From positions 354,638 to 418,637 of the forward strand of contig NC_066544.1 in the NCBI RefSeq assembly GCF_024679095.1: a DNA stretch of 64,000 nt. Reading direction: 5' to 3'. The DNA comes from Eriocheir sinensis (Eukaryota > Arthropoda > Malacostraca > Decapoda > Varunidae). Below, piece after piece: positions 40,889 through 56,449 of the stretch. Each line of letters opens with the position of its first letter. Positions within the stretch are counted from its first letter, which is position 1. The translations under genes were made by a program, and so were the position numbers. Below the pieces are notes generated by a model. It did not search any database. It was not told where the DNA came from and saw nothing but the letters and a program-made list of their open reading frames with translations.

Positions 40889-41258
40889 GTCGCGGCCTAT
40901 TGCGTCGGTAGGCTTCTTCCCGGTGGGGCCTGATGGTCGGCCCAAGGCTTCTTCCCGGTGGGACCTGATGGCCGGCCCAGCCCGTTCTGGCGCAGGCGTG
41001 TGTTTATAGTGGCGCCATCTTGTGTTGGCTCATGCTGCCCCCCGGAACTCATCTTTGAACCTCTCCAAAAAACCTCTCTTTGGAGAGGTTATCTAGAGCC
41101 CGGGTTGATGGGTGGTCTAGGCCAGCATGTGGGTAGTCTTAGGCCACTCGGCGGTGACTGAAAAACCTCAGCTGTGCGGCGGCCAGGATTCGAACCCGCC
41201 TCCCTCCTGGAGCTCCTGAACGTGGGGCCGTCACTGTAACCACTCAGCCACCGCCTCC
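40859..41258 (-). mobile_element. tRNA-derived SINE, family 1 long form (copy H)
   Basis: It has a long T tract 40859-40886 (A tail), the shared body with a duplicated GGTGGG(G/A)CCTGATGG segment, an inverted AACCTCTCC/GGAGAGGTT block near 41057-41091, and the head GGCGGTGGCTGAGTGGTTAC at 41238-41258 with B-box GGTTCGAATCCTGG near 41190. Confidence 0.9.
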
Positions 41259-41305
41259 ACGCCACCGCGTGTCCAACTCGTGATCAGGATATGGTGAATA
41301 AAATA

Positions 41306-41350
41306 CCCCCCCCCCCCCCCACACACACACACACACGCACACACACACAC
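41306..41350. repeat. C15 homopolymer and (AC)n
   Basis: Fifteen C at 41306-41320, then AC repeats with one GC interruption to 41350. Confidence 0.95.
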
Positions 41351-41575
41351 GGAGTATCTTAGAGCAGTAGTTAGTGCGTTCACATCACAACCAAGATGTT
41401 CCGGGCCTATACTCTGCGGAGTGGAGACGGGTAGGCTGTCTACGCAAATCCGTGGCACCTGTCCATTCAACAGTGAATGATTACTAGGTGTCAGTTGGAG
41501 GTTTTGTCCCGCCCCTCGGGTGTCTCTGTTGTGGGGTTTCAGTCGTAAGCAGCGATCCGTCACTTGCTAGCTTCA
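41351..41575 (+). mobile_element. Possible tRNA-derived SINE, family 3
   Basis: The sequence TTAGAGCAGTAGTTAGTGCG resembles an A-box region, with a degenerate B-box near 41398-41412, followed by GGAGTGGAGACGGGTAGGCT and ending near the CAGTCGTAAGCAGCGATCCG segment. I recall similar decapod repeats, but there is no second copy here to confirm it. Confidence 0.45.
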
Positions 41576-41810
41576 TGCTCAGTAAGGTGCTTCCATCTCC
41601 CCAGGGTGAAATAAAAACGTGCCATTTTATTCCTCCAGGGCGTAAAATTGTTCGTTATTGTAAGGAAACCGCATGCCTGAATTTTTTTTCTTGTCAGATT
41701 ATATTTAGAGGTGGCGCAGCGACCTTGAATGTTCTGTTTATCATGTCCTCTCATGATATGACGATTATGGTCATTACAACCTGTTTTTTTCATTCCTAGT
41801 TTCCTCGAAG

Positions 41811-44045
41811 ATGCCAAAAAATAGATCTTCCTCCCTTGTGTGGCTTTTAGGACCAGTGAGCAGCACGTTACTGTCAACGAAGTTGCCCAGTGGCCTCGAA
41901 GTATTGTCCGTGTTCTTCCATCACCACACGGAAGAGAAGCAGACCGTTGGGGACAGTGCCAGGGCCACATCGGATGAACTATTGGAGGTTTGAAGTCGAG
42001 CCCGTATCCCCACACGAGCCAGAAATCACGTTGTGGAACAGGTCACCACGTATCACGCGGAATGGAAGGGTTTGTTAAAGAGTCGGTCTCGGGCCTCAGC
42101 AGTTCCACAGCAACAAGCCTTTGTGGAAAGGGCAAAGGAGCTCTGATATTTCGCATCGAGATGCTCTGAGCATGATCAAGATTGAAGAGGAAAAGCTCTT
42201 CCTTCAGGCTCAGCGGAAGAAAGGGAGGCGGGGAAGAATGGCAGGAGTAGATTTGGCTCTTGCGCGGAAAGAAGAGCGACGGATGATGAAGGCCGTGGCC
42301 GAAGCAGAGCGACAGGCTCGAGAGAAGGCATCCTCGGCTCAAGTCTTCACTGGAATCGTCTTCGTCCTCAAGCAGTCAAGCCTCCGAAGCTGAAGGATCT
42401 GGATCTGATCTCGACCCCGACGTAGACGTTCGTTCTCCAAAGCGACAACGAGGTGCCCAAGGCGTAGTCCAAGTCGTCACTCCAGAGGTTGCCGTTGCCT
42501 TGGACCGCACAAACGTCAGCGACAGGAAGGCTGTTCACATCTTCTCAGCCATGGCATCCTCGAGCCGCCTCGGCGAGAACGTTGGTGAACTCATCATCAG
42601 CCTTAGTGAAATCAGACGCGCTCGTATCAAGTGCAGGGAAGCTCTGGCTACGGAACTTAAAGATACCTTCAGACCACACGTGCCCTTGATCCTACACTGG
42701 GACGGGAAAATCATGGAGGACTGCCCTCTTCCTGGCCAAGAGACCATAGAACGTCTCCCTGTGTTGGTTTCTGGCCAAGATGTTATCAAGCTTCTTGCCG
42801 TGCCCAAGTTGCACGCTGGTGCGGCGGTTGTGATGGCTACGTCGATCTTGCAGACTCTGGACGAATGGGGACTGAATGATCGAATAGGTGGGCTCTGCTT
42901 TGACACTACAACATCAAATACCGGTTTGAAATGCGGAGTCTGTGTCCTTATCGAGCGGGAACTGGAGCGAGACTTCCTCAACCTCGCCTGTAGGCACCAT
43001 GTTGCCGAGATCGTCCTGGAGAAAGTCTTTGGCCTTCATGACACGTCCAAGTCTCCGAACATTGAGCTCTTCCATCATTTCAAGGAATATTGGCCTCGTG
43101 TCGATCAAACATCGTTCCGTACTGCCATGGACGACGAGAAAATGAGATCCCGGGTGGCAGAATGGAGGGAGGAAGTAATCATGTTTGCTACTGACCAACT
43201 TCACCAGCATCAACCAAGAGATAACTATCGGGAATTGTTGGAACTCACCATCATCTTTCTTGGTGGACAGCCTCCAAAGGGAGTTCGCTTCCGTTACCCT
43301 GGCGCTATCCATCGTGCACGTTGGATGAGTCGAGCCATCTACAACTTGAAGATGGTCCTCTTTCGAGAGCAGTATCCGGGTCCATCTCGACGCCAGAAAC
43401 GGAGTGAGACCACCTGGAATCATTTGGAAGAAGTCGCCATTTTCATCGTTCAGGTGTACGAGAAGTACTGGTTCCAGGCTCCTTCTTCCGTGTCAGCCAC
43501 TAGGAACGACCTCCATTTGCTAAAAGTGCTGGAGGATTTCCCAAGCAAGGAGATATCCACAGCAGCCACAACCGTCTTCACTGGGCATTTGTGGTATTTG
43601 TCGGAGACACTAGTGGAATTTGCCTTTTTCGACGATCAAGTGACACGAAGTGAAGAGGAAGATGGTGAAAAACCTGAAAGACAAGCCGGGATCCAAGGAC
43701 GCTCCAAAGCGGATTAATCCAGTCAACAGACCTCGGAACATGGACCTCAGCGACTTCGTGACAACTTCCACGAAGAAGTTTTTCAACATTCTCCACGTCA
43801 ACAAAGATTTTCTTCAGAAGGACCCTCTTGAGTGGGCTGCTGACGAAAAATATCAACGCTCTCTCGACCTGGTGAAGTCCGTTATGTTCGTCAACGATCT
43901 GGCCGAGCGTGGGGTGGCCTTGATGACGGAGTTCAATGCCTCGCTCATCAAGTCAGAGCAACAAAAGCAATTCCTCCTTCAAGTGGTCGAGGCTCACCGC
44001 AAAAAATACAGTGCCCCGACCAAAGCAGCAGCCTTGAACAGTTGA
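41811..44045 (+). pseudogene. Transposase-like protein of an unplaced DDE family, frameshifted
   Basis: About 745 codons can be followed across three frames. The N-terminal domain (41811-42142) is broken by TGA 41991-41993. A charged Lys/Glu/Arg segment follows (42145-42330), then a Ser-rich acidic linker. The core at 42500-43660 shows L-H-W-D-G-K, C-F-D-T-T-T-S-N-T-G, A-C-R-H-H, R-D-N-Y-R-E-L-L-E-L, G-A-I-H-R-A-R-W-M and H-L-W-Y-L-S-E; the C-terminal domain is in another frame (43650-44045) with F-V-N-D-L-A-E-R-G. I recognise the family from cnidarian, mollusc and arthropod genomes. The C-R-H-H motif and the conserved D and E positions suggest an RNase-H-fold transposase, perhaps hAT-related. 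The core is long and undamaged, so decay is recent. Confidence 0.7.
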
Positions 44046-44409
44046 AGAATTCTTCCCTCACTACCTACAGTGCTTACACTTATTTATTGAACCTCGTTTT
44101 GATGAATTCAGTTCTTAGAGACTCAAATATATTCAGTTTCCGTAACTTTACAAGGAGAGAAGGGAAAAATTCAAGAGAATACCGAGCATTAAAATTTCAG
44201 ATGCAGTGCGCCACCCCTAAATATTAAAGTATTTCAAAAGTATTTTTCGTGGAATTATTTCACACCAATACGCAACTAATAAAACCCTGGAGGAGAGCGA
44301 AATCAAACACTGAGTTTTTAGAAGCACCCTAAATTGCTCAGTCAGGGAGGGTACTGGATAGCGATCACGAGCCTATCGCGTGATCATACCATGGTGAATA
44401 GAAATTACG

Positions 44410-44457
<48 letters not shown>

Positions 44458-44713
44458 AATCTGCCTGAGTCTCTCCTTTCGCACAGGCCCGACACATCTC
44501 CACAGAAAACGTACAGCTGTCACCTACACGCCGCGAGGGAAACCGTGGCGAGGACATCAGTGTGGAGTGGACGGTTAGGCTTAGCACGTCGGAAATAGAA
44601 GAGGACTAGGGGGAGGAGGGAAGAGGAGAGGAAGAAAAGAACGTGGAAGAGAAGATGAGAAACGGAGGGGAAGGAAATGAAGGATAAAGTTATGGTTTGA
44701 GGATTAGAGACAA
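44046..44713. other. No gene; (AC)n at 44412-44452
   Basis: This is the sequence downstream of the transposase. About 20 AC units lie in the middle; nothing else is recognised. Confidence 0.5.
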
Positions 44714-44833
44714 TTTTTTTTTGTGTGTGCTGCCTGTAGCACCCACCGGTAGCCTTTCTTGAGGGGCCTTATAGACGGCCCCAGCCCGTAAGTGGAGCAG
44801 GCTAATTTCATTTACAGTGGCTGCCGTGGTGTA
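44714..44833 (-). mobile_element. tRNA-derived SINE, family 2, 3' fragment (copy I)
   Basis: It has an A-rich tail (T run near 44714-44723) and the 3' body through GCAGCCACTGTAAATG-like sequence (44804-44823), matching the 3' half of copy F. The tRNA-like head is absent. Confidence 0.65.
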
Positions 44834-46992
<2,159 letters not shown>

Positions 46993-48936
46993 TTTTTTTT
47001 TTTTTTTTTTTTTTTACAACAAAGGAGACAGCTCAAGGGCACAATAGAAAGTAAACGATTATAAAAAAAAAGCCCGCTACTCGCTGCTCACAAAAAGAAT
47101 CCGAAGAGGTGGCCGAAAGAGAGGTCAATTTCGGGAGGAGAGGTGTCCAGATACCCTCCTCTTGAAAGAGTTCAAGTCGTAGGCAGGAGGAGATACAGAA
47201 GAAGGAAGATTGTTCCAGAGTTTATCAGCGTGAGGGACGAAAGAGTGAAGATGCTGGTTAACTCTTGCATAAGGGGTTTGGACAGTATAGGGATGAGCAT
47301 GAGTAGAAAGTCGCGTGCAGCGGGGCCGCGGGAGGGGGGGAGGCATGTAGTTAGCAAGTTAAGAAGAGCAGTCACCATGCAAATATCGATAGAAGATAGA
47401 AAGAGAGGCAACATGGCAGCGGAAATTAAGAGGTAGAAGACTATCAGTAAGAGGAGGAGAGCTGATGAGACGAAGAGCCTTAGACTCCACTATGTCCAAG
47501 AGAGCTGTGTGAGTGGAGCCCCCTACACGTGAGATGCATACTCCATACGAGGGCGGACAATGCCCCTGTATATGGATAGCAACTGTGCTGGGGAGAAGAA
47601 CTGGCGGAGACGATACAGAACGCCCAACCTCGAGGAAGCTGATTTAGTGAGACGAGATGTGAAGTTTCCAGTTAAGATTTTGAGTTAAGGATAGACCGGG
47701 GATGTTTAGTGTTGAAGAAGGTGACAGCTGAGTGTTGTCGAAGAATAGGGGATAGGTGTTTGGAAGATTGTGTCGAGTTGATAGGTGGAGAAATTGGGTT
47801 TTTGAGGGATTGAAGGACACAAGGTTCCTTTTACCCAACTCGGAAATGATAGTAAGGTCTAAGGTTAAGGGTTCTGCAGCCTCCAGCCTGGAGTCATGTA
47901 ATTCCTGTTGAGAGGGTCTTCTGTTGAAAGAAGTTGAATAATGCAGAGTGGAGTCATCAGCGTATGAGTGGATAGGACAGTTTGTTATGGAAAGAAGATC
48001 ATTGATGAATAACAGGAAGAGAGTGGGTGATAGAACAGAGCCCTGTGGAACACCACTGTTAATAGGTTTATTAGAAGAACAGTGACCGTCTACCACAGCA
48101 GAGATAGAGCGGTCGGAAAGGAAACTGGGGATAAAGGAACAGAGAGAAGGATAGAATCCGAAACAGGGCAGTTTAGAAAGCAACGACTTGTGCCAGACTC
48201 TATCAAAGGCTTTCGATATGTCTAGTGCAACTGAGAAAGTTTCACCGAAACAGCTAAGAGAGGATGACCAAGAATCAGTTAAGAGAGCAAGAAGATCGCC
48301 AGTAGAACGCCCCTTGCGGAACCCATACTGGCGATCAGATAGAAGGTTAGAAGTGGAAAGGTGCTTTTGAATCTTCCTGTTAAGGATTGATTTAAAAGCT
48401 ATAAATAGACAGGAAAGTAAAGCAATAGGGCGGTAGTTTGAGGGATTAGAACGGTCACCCTTAGGCACAGGCTGTACGAAGGCGTACTTCCAGCAAGAAG
48501 GAAAGGTAGATGTTGATAGGCAGAGGCGAAAGAGTTTGACCAGGCAGGGTGTCAACACGGAAGCACAGTTTTTAAGGACAATAGGAGGCACTCCATCAGG
48601 TCCATAAGCCTTCTGAGAGTTGAGGCCAGAGAGGGCATAGAAAACATCATTAGGAAGAATCTTAATAACAAGCATAAAGGAGTCGGAGGGGGGATGAGTA
48701 AGAGGAATATGCCCAGAATCGTCCAGAGTGGAGTTGTTACAGAAAGTTTGAGCGAAGAGTTCAGCCTTAGAGATAGAAGAGACGGCAGTGCTGCTGTCTG
48801 GGTTAAGAAGAGGCGGAAAAGAGGAAGAAGTGAAATTGGAGGAGATATTTTTGGCTAAGTGCCAGAAGTCTCTGGAAGAATTAGAGAGAGCAAGGTGTTG
48901 ACATTTGCTATGGATAAAGGAGTTTTTGGTAAATAA
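46993..48936 (-). mobile_element. Jockey-type LINE, 5' truncated (copy J3)
   Basis: The poly(A) tail appears as a T run at 46993-47015. On the minus strand the RT frame 48675-47644 shows G-P-D-G-V-P-P, N-Y-R-P-I-A-L-L, S-G-V-P-Q-G-S-V-L-S-P and the catalytic Y-A-D-D near 47966, followed by a shifted thumb and C-terminal frame (47346-47125). It is truncated in the pre-RT region near 48936. The RT core has few defects: one codon of K-K-G-D is lost and a frameshift lies near 47644. Confidence 0.92.
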
Positions 48937-49789
48937 CGGTTTCCGTCAAATATCAGTGGTTATTACTTTTTCGTCTCCCATTCGATAAGTAACAGCGAAT
49001 GAAAGAAATATCCCGAGGAGTACATGGAACATTTCAAAATTTACTAATAAAAAATATCATCGTCATGGGAAATGTTGAAACGAACGAATTTCAGTGATGT
49101 CCTTACAAATTCAGTGTAGGCAGCATATGCATGGTTAGGGGACCGAGAAGATGCTTGGGAACCAATCCTGACGAGTATACCCAGAAGTAATTTTTTGGAT
49201 GTTATAGTATCAGATGTGACGAAACATATGATAAAATGACTGAAAGCTATTGTATTCTGGGGGTTTAAAAATTAAATGTCCAGTTATTTAAAGGTCATCA
49301 GGTGGATCTCACGCCGGCCTCGCGTAGGGAAATGATTATTGTATTATGCCTTTATTTATATTTTTTTTACTACGGCGTTTTGAAAGATTCATCAATAATA
49401 ATTTCTACCAAACTACATGTAATTACTAACCTCTTTGTTCTTTTACTACAACATTAGTCACACTCCCTTCCAATTCTCACCACCACAAAATACTCAAATT
49501 TTCGATTCGCCTCCTCTCTCACAATAAAATAATCATATTTCCTTTCATTCTTATCACATGCCACTCTACTTCCTTATCCCTTTATTACTCCTAGCCACCC
49601 ATCCATATGTTTCGACCAAAACAAATAACCTCACCTTTTCCTCCTTTCCACAAACACCACCGCTAATAAAAAAAAACTTTTACCTCATCCATTCTCCTTC
49701 ACAACAAACACCGATAACCATTCTCCCCTTCATGTTTTGTCCACTCCACCAACACCTATAACAACTACCTCACGCTCTCTTTTTCCCAG
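48937..49789. other. AT-rich, single-copy-looking DNA, possibly intron
   Basis: No transposon similarity is seen. It ends in a pyrimidine tract CTCACGCTCTCTTTTTCCCAG (49769-49789) that makes a good splice acceptor for the following exon. Coding bias rises sharply at 49790. Confidence 0.5.
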
Positions 49790-50005
49790 TTGAACGCGGG
49801 CCTGTGTCTGGCGGCGCAGAAGCTCTTGCTTGACATGCGAGAGGGCGTGAAGCACGATGTGATGGCTGGACACAAGCGGAACCTACGGGGCGCAGTGTGT
49901 CTGCTGCCGCTGGAGGGCGTCTCATGGTTCCTCTGCGTCGTGGCTTTAGAGGACCATCAAAGCCTCGCCCTCGACTGTGCCGCCGCCCTCGTCAGTGCTT
50001 CTCTG
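49790..50005 (+). CDS. Candidate internal exon of an unidentified host gene
   Basis: A 216-base segment (72 codons) lies between a strong acceptor (pyrimidine tract plus CAG ending 49789) and a consensus donor (CTG/GTGAGT at 50006). It is open in phase 0 and starts and ends at codon boundaries. It is GC-rich with third-position C/G preference, unlike its AT-rich flanks. The predicted product is mostly helical, with alanine/leucine-rich stretches flanking a basic segment (A-G-H-K-R-N-L-R) and then W-F-L-C-V-V-A-L-E-D-H. I do not recognise the protein. A TG microsatellite begins 66 bases into the downstream intron. No partner exon is seen within the window. Confidence 0.55.
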
Positions 50006-50068
50006 GTGAGTGGTCTAGAGTGCAAGGTGTTGTGTTCAAGGGTGTTGTGGAGGGCACTTATATGTATC

Positions 50069-50071
<3 letters not shown>

Positions 50072-50118
<47 letters not shown>
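50072..50118. repeat. (TG)n microsatellite
   Basis: About 23 TG units shortly after the candidate exon's donor site. Confidence 0.97.
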
Positions 50119-50121
<3 letters not shown>

Positions 50122-50499
50122 TTCACCTACCCATGGCCTGATCACGAGTTGGGCTCGTCATCGCCAGCAAATACCCTTCCGACCCGAGAAAGCTCATTAT
50201 AGTCTACGTATCTTTAGGTATTGCCGGTGTAGTGTCGTCTGCCATCCCCGTGTCGTGAGACATCCCATCTTGAACTTTACATCGCGGAACCCGATCTTTA
50301 CTATCACAGAGTAATTAAATGAAGCATCTGAGTGTAAAAAAGCACCAAGGAAGGCCTAAAAAGCGATGCAAAGCGGAACAGGTCACAAGAAGAAGAGTAA
50401 TTGTTGAGATCCTAGTTATATACATCCTTACATCATCATTTGCTATTATAATAATATAAATAAACTTGGGTGGGACAGATCCTAACAAGCAGTCGACAA
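50119..50499. other. Inverted SINE-like fragment and AT-rich DNA
   Basis: The segment 50228-50280 is roughly the reverse complement of 50535-50602 in the neighbouring SINE-like element, so a second, partial copy lies here in the other orientation. No gene is seen. Confidence 0.5.
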
Positions 50500-50757
50500 A
50501 AGACACAGTACCGTGTCGAAATTCACCCACCCTGTGTATGTATTCAGGACGGGATGTCTCACGATACGAGGATGTGTAACGACACCACACCGGGACCTTC
50601 ACAGAACATACACCCCATCCCCCTTTTTCAAGAGGGGACAGTAACCGTTCCTTTGTCAGTGGAAAAATCCCGGGCCTGAGCAGTACTCGAACATCCACCA
50701 GCCATACTGTGAAGTCTGGTAGCGCAGAGTTCTACCACCGAGCTCCCGAGGCGGTGT
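50500..50757 (-). mobile_element. tRNA-derived SINE, family 4
   Basis: The minus-strand head CTCGGGAGCTCGGTGGTAG (50737-50755) is tRNA-like, with A-box GCTCGGTGGTAGAACTC and a B-box-like TGTTCGAGTACTGC near 50680-50693. The body has a short hairpin of CCCTTTTTC / GAAAAAGGG type and ends in AT-rich sequence. Confidence 0.6.
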
Positions 50758-50805
50758 GTGTAAATCACCTCTTGGTCTGCTGCGGGTCTCTCTCGAGACA
50801 GCCAG

Positions 50806-50807
<2 letters not shown>

Positions 50808-50845
<38 letters not shown>

Positions 50846-50850
50846 AAGAT

Positions 50851-50922
<72 letters not shown>
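50808..50922. repeat. (TG)n then (AT)n
   Basis: TG units at 50808-50844 and AT units at 50856-50922, separated by a short purine-rich linker. Confidence 0.96.
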
Positions 50923-50925
<3 letters not shown>

Positions 50926-51566
50926 AAATTGTGATACACACGAGGCGAACTAAAGTTATGCGATCCCGTCTTTCAGGCCGAGTCAATTACGTTATATCTG
51001 GATGAGTAGCGCAGTGCATTCACCCACCCTGAGCTGTATCTTTTTTTTTTTTTTTTTCCTGAATAATTATTTTCTTCATTTGATGTATCAAATCCTAGGA
51101 ATGGGACTGCACTGGACAGGACAGGGCAGAACAAGACTGCAACAACCTTTGTTCCCCGACCTGCTTGCTATGTGTGGCGTCCATGTAAAGCAACGAGACG
51201 GGAGTATTGGAGGTTGAGCGATGTCGAAGTCGTGTGCTGCGGCTAGCAACACACATCTCTAGTCCCTTACTCAAGCCAAGATGGGCGGCCTTTCCTGACT
51301 TGGAGAGGTCGGTCGACTAGTCTGCGTGACCATGAGTCAAGTGGCCACCACTGTGTCAGGTGGTGGCTGCGAATACCTTCCTGGGGCTGGATTCATCGAC
51401 CATACAAGCCACGCCTGCGGTATCTCTCACATTTACCGGGGCGCTAACCACGGCTGTGGTATCTTCCAAACACGGCATTCATGAACGCAATGTAAACGCC
51501 GTGGTAACTTTTACCCTAGCAACGCACTGTTGTGCTCGGTATAGCCAATCACGTGCGAGCTTTGAC
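50923..51566. other. No gene; possible end of an older DNA transposon
   Basis: Nothing coding is seen. From about 51381 a GGGCTGGATTCATCGACC start is followed by palindromic CCACGGC/GYGGTA blocks that recur beyond the Charlie-like element at 54020-54145. Confidence 0.35.
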
Positions 51567-53600
<2,034 letters not shown>

Positions 53601-54189
53601 GTATAGACTGCTCGCCACGGCCCTAGCAAGTAAAGCCGGCCGGCGGCCGTGGGTGTGCCCATGCAGTTCATCCAACACCGACGACTTCACACACCTCACT
53701 TCCACCCTGTTTCCTGACTTCAAAAATCATTTTTAAGAAAAGCTGAGACCACCATCATCTTCCTGGGAAAATTCTGCATCACACGAGCATAAAATTGTAA
53801 CAATAATGTAAAAATACACATATGAAAATCAGAGTTAAATGAATAGGGAGTACACATTTTCCTGCACTTATTTCCATTCAAATCCTTAGTACTCAGCTGG
53901 TTTTCGTCGTATTACTTTAATAAGCCCAGATCTTAAATCTGCATGCTTTTCTGCTCCTGATGGTAAAAATACACATATTTGCTTCTGATGGTAAAAATAC
54001 ACATAGGGTCAAAATCGCCTCTGAACATAAGCCGTGGTAGTGTTTACGCGCTTACCACGCCTGCGGTAACTCATTTAACGGGTGCTCGGAGCCGCGGTAA
54101 CTTTTGGCCTTACCACGGGTGCGTTAATTAACCTGGCCCACGACATTATAGACTCGCTCACCACTAGTATATGTCGTCGTCGATATCCA
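53601..54189. other. No gene; palindromic repeat blocks
   Basis: A GC-rich stretch at 53610-53665 is followed by AT-rich sequence with a short tandem repeat (TGATGGTAAAAATACACATA near 53957 and 53987). CCGCGG/CCACGG palindromes lie at 54030-54125. It is probably the far end of the element starting near 51381. Confidence 0.4.
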
Positions 54190-56397
54190 TTTTTTTTTTT
54201 TTTTTTTACAGAAAGGAAGACAGCTCAAGGGCAAAAATCAAAACCAACAACAGAAAAAGACCGCTAAACGCTGTTCTGGCAGAGGAAAAAAGAACGCGAG
54301 GTCAAAAGAGAGGCCAATTCCGGGTGGAGAGGTGTCTTGAAATTCTCCTCTTTATAGATGAGGCAGGGAGAGATATTGACGAAGAAAGGCTATTCCAAAG
54401 CTTACCAGCGAATGGGATATAATAATGTGGAAGCCGGTTAACTCGTTCATAAGGGATTTGGATAGAATATAGATGAGCAAGAGTAGAGTCGTGTGCAGCG
54501 GGACCGCAGGAGGGGGGGGCGGAGGCATGCACTTAGCAAGTTCAGAAGAGCAGTCAGCATTAAGGAATCGATAGAAAATAGAAAAAGATTCAACACTGCG
54601 GCGGAATTTAAGAGGTAAAAGATTGCTAGTAAGTGGGGTGAAGTTTATGAGACGAAGTGTCTTTGATTCCACTCTTAAGCAGAGCTGTGTGTGTGAAGTT
54701 CCAACAAACATGGGATGCATACTCCATACGAAGGCGGACAAGGCCCCTGTATATGGACAGCATCTGTGGGGGAAGGTGAAAGAACAGGGGACGGTACCGA
54801 ACACCTACTCTCGAGGAAGCCGATTTAGCATGACATGACATATGAAGTTTCCAATCAAGATTTTGAATTAAGGATAGGCTGATAATAGTTATTGTAGAAA
54901 AAAAGTAACAGCTGTGTGTTATCGAAGAATAGGGTACAGGTATTTTGAAGATTATGTCGAGTTAGCAGGTGGAGAAATTGAGTTCTGAGGCAGTGAAGGA
55001 CACCAAGTCTCTCCTTCCCATTCGGAAATGATAGTAAGATCTTATAATAGGCATTCTGCGACATCTAGCCTGGAATCATGTAATTCCTGTTGGAGGGTCT
55101 TCTGTCAAAAGATGGTGAGTAACACAAAGTAGAGTCATCAGCATAATAGTAGAAGAGACAGTTTGTCTTGGAAAGAGGGTCATTATGAATAACAGAAAAG
55201 GAATATGGGATAGAACAGAACCCTGCGGTACTTTTAAAAGGTTTCGGGGAAGAACTGCGACCGTCTAGCACATCAGAGGCAGATCGAGCGGAAAGGAAAC
55301 TGGAGATAAAAGTACAGAGAGAGGAATATAATTCGAAGGAGGGTCTTTTAAAAATCAAAGATTTGTGCCAGACTATTTCAATAGCTTTCGAGCTGTATAA
55401 GGCAACATCAGATGTTTCAGAGGTTGACAAGGAGTCAGTTAGGAAGGCAGAGATCGCCAGTAGAACGTACCTTGCGGACCCCATACCGGTGAGCAGATAG
55501 AAGGTCAGAGGTTGATAGATGCTTAAAAACAATTTCATTTAAAATTTCAATCAAACGCTTGGAAAAGACAGGATAATAAAGCTATAGTGCGGTAGTTTAA
55601 GGGATTGGAACGATCACTCTTCTTAGGCACAGGGTGTATGTAGGCGTACTTACAGCAGGAAGGAAAGGTAGATGTTGAAATACTGAGACGAAAACGTCTG
55701 ACCTATTAGGGTGTCAGCACAGAAACACAGTTTTTAAGGACTATAGGAGGTACTCACATCGGGTCTATAATTGTTCTGAGGATTGAGACCAGAGAGGACA
55801 TAGAAAACATCGCTTTTAATAATTGAATAACAGGCATTGCTGAATCAGAGGGGGGATGAAGTGAAAGAATATGCCCTAAATCGTCCAGATGGGAATTTAT
55901 AGAGAAGCTTTAAGATTTTAATCTTAGAGACAGGTGTGACAACTGTGCTGCCATCGACACTAAGGAGAGGTTGGGGAGAGGATATAAAATTGTTAGATAT
56001 ATTTTTATCTAAGTGCCAGAAGTCTCTAGAAGAAATAGAGAAAGCAAGGTTTTAACACTTTCTATTGGTGAAATATTTTTTATTAAGTCGGAAAAATATA
56101 TATGGCACGATCCCGGGCAGGAAGGTAAAGAACATGATTAGCCGGAGTGCAAAGGATCAGGTACTTTATTTGAGCTGCCTCTTAATCTTTTAAAGCACAG
56201 TAACAAGCGTGATTGAACCAAGGCTTTTTAGAATTAGGAGTAGAGAAAGAACGTGGAATATATGCAACCATTCCAAAAACAATCACTTCAGTAATGCGCT
56301 GGGCACACACACAGGAGTTTCTCTTGGAAGCAGTAATCATTCCACGGGAAATCGGAAAAGTACACCCTGTATTCGTCCCACAGAAAAAAGACGCCTA
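54190..56397 (-). mobile_element. Jockey-type LINE, old decayed copy (J4)
   Basis: It has a T run 54190-54207 (poly(A) tail), then minus-strand similarity to the 57564-60521 copy through the RT (Y-A-D-D-S-T-L near 55135) to the post-endonuclease region (F-P-W-N-D-Y-C-F near 56335). It is much more diverged than J1, J2, J3 and J5, with many stops and indels, so it is an older insertion or belongs to an older subfamily. Confidence 0.85.
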
Positions 56398-56449
56398 AGT
56401 CTTTCTCACACCTAGACTTGCTTAAGGGAGTGTCATTTAAGGAATTATT

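Noticed and set aside
41238..41258. tRNA gene at SINE heads (here and at 14177, 28800, 50737)
   Set aside because: A- and B-box-like motifs are present, but the cloverleaf is degenerate and is followed by shared SINE bodies and A tails.
42535..43423. Antisense frames of 148 and 169 codons on the minus strand
   Set aside because: They are shadows of the well-supported plus-strand transposase core.
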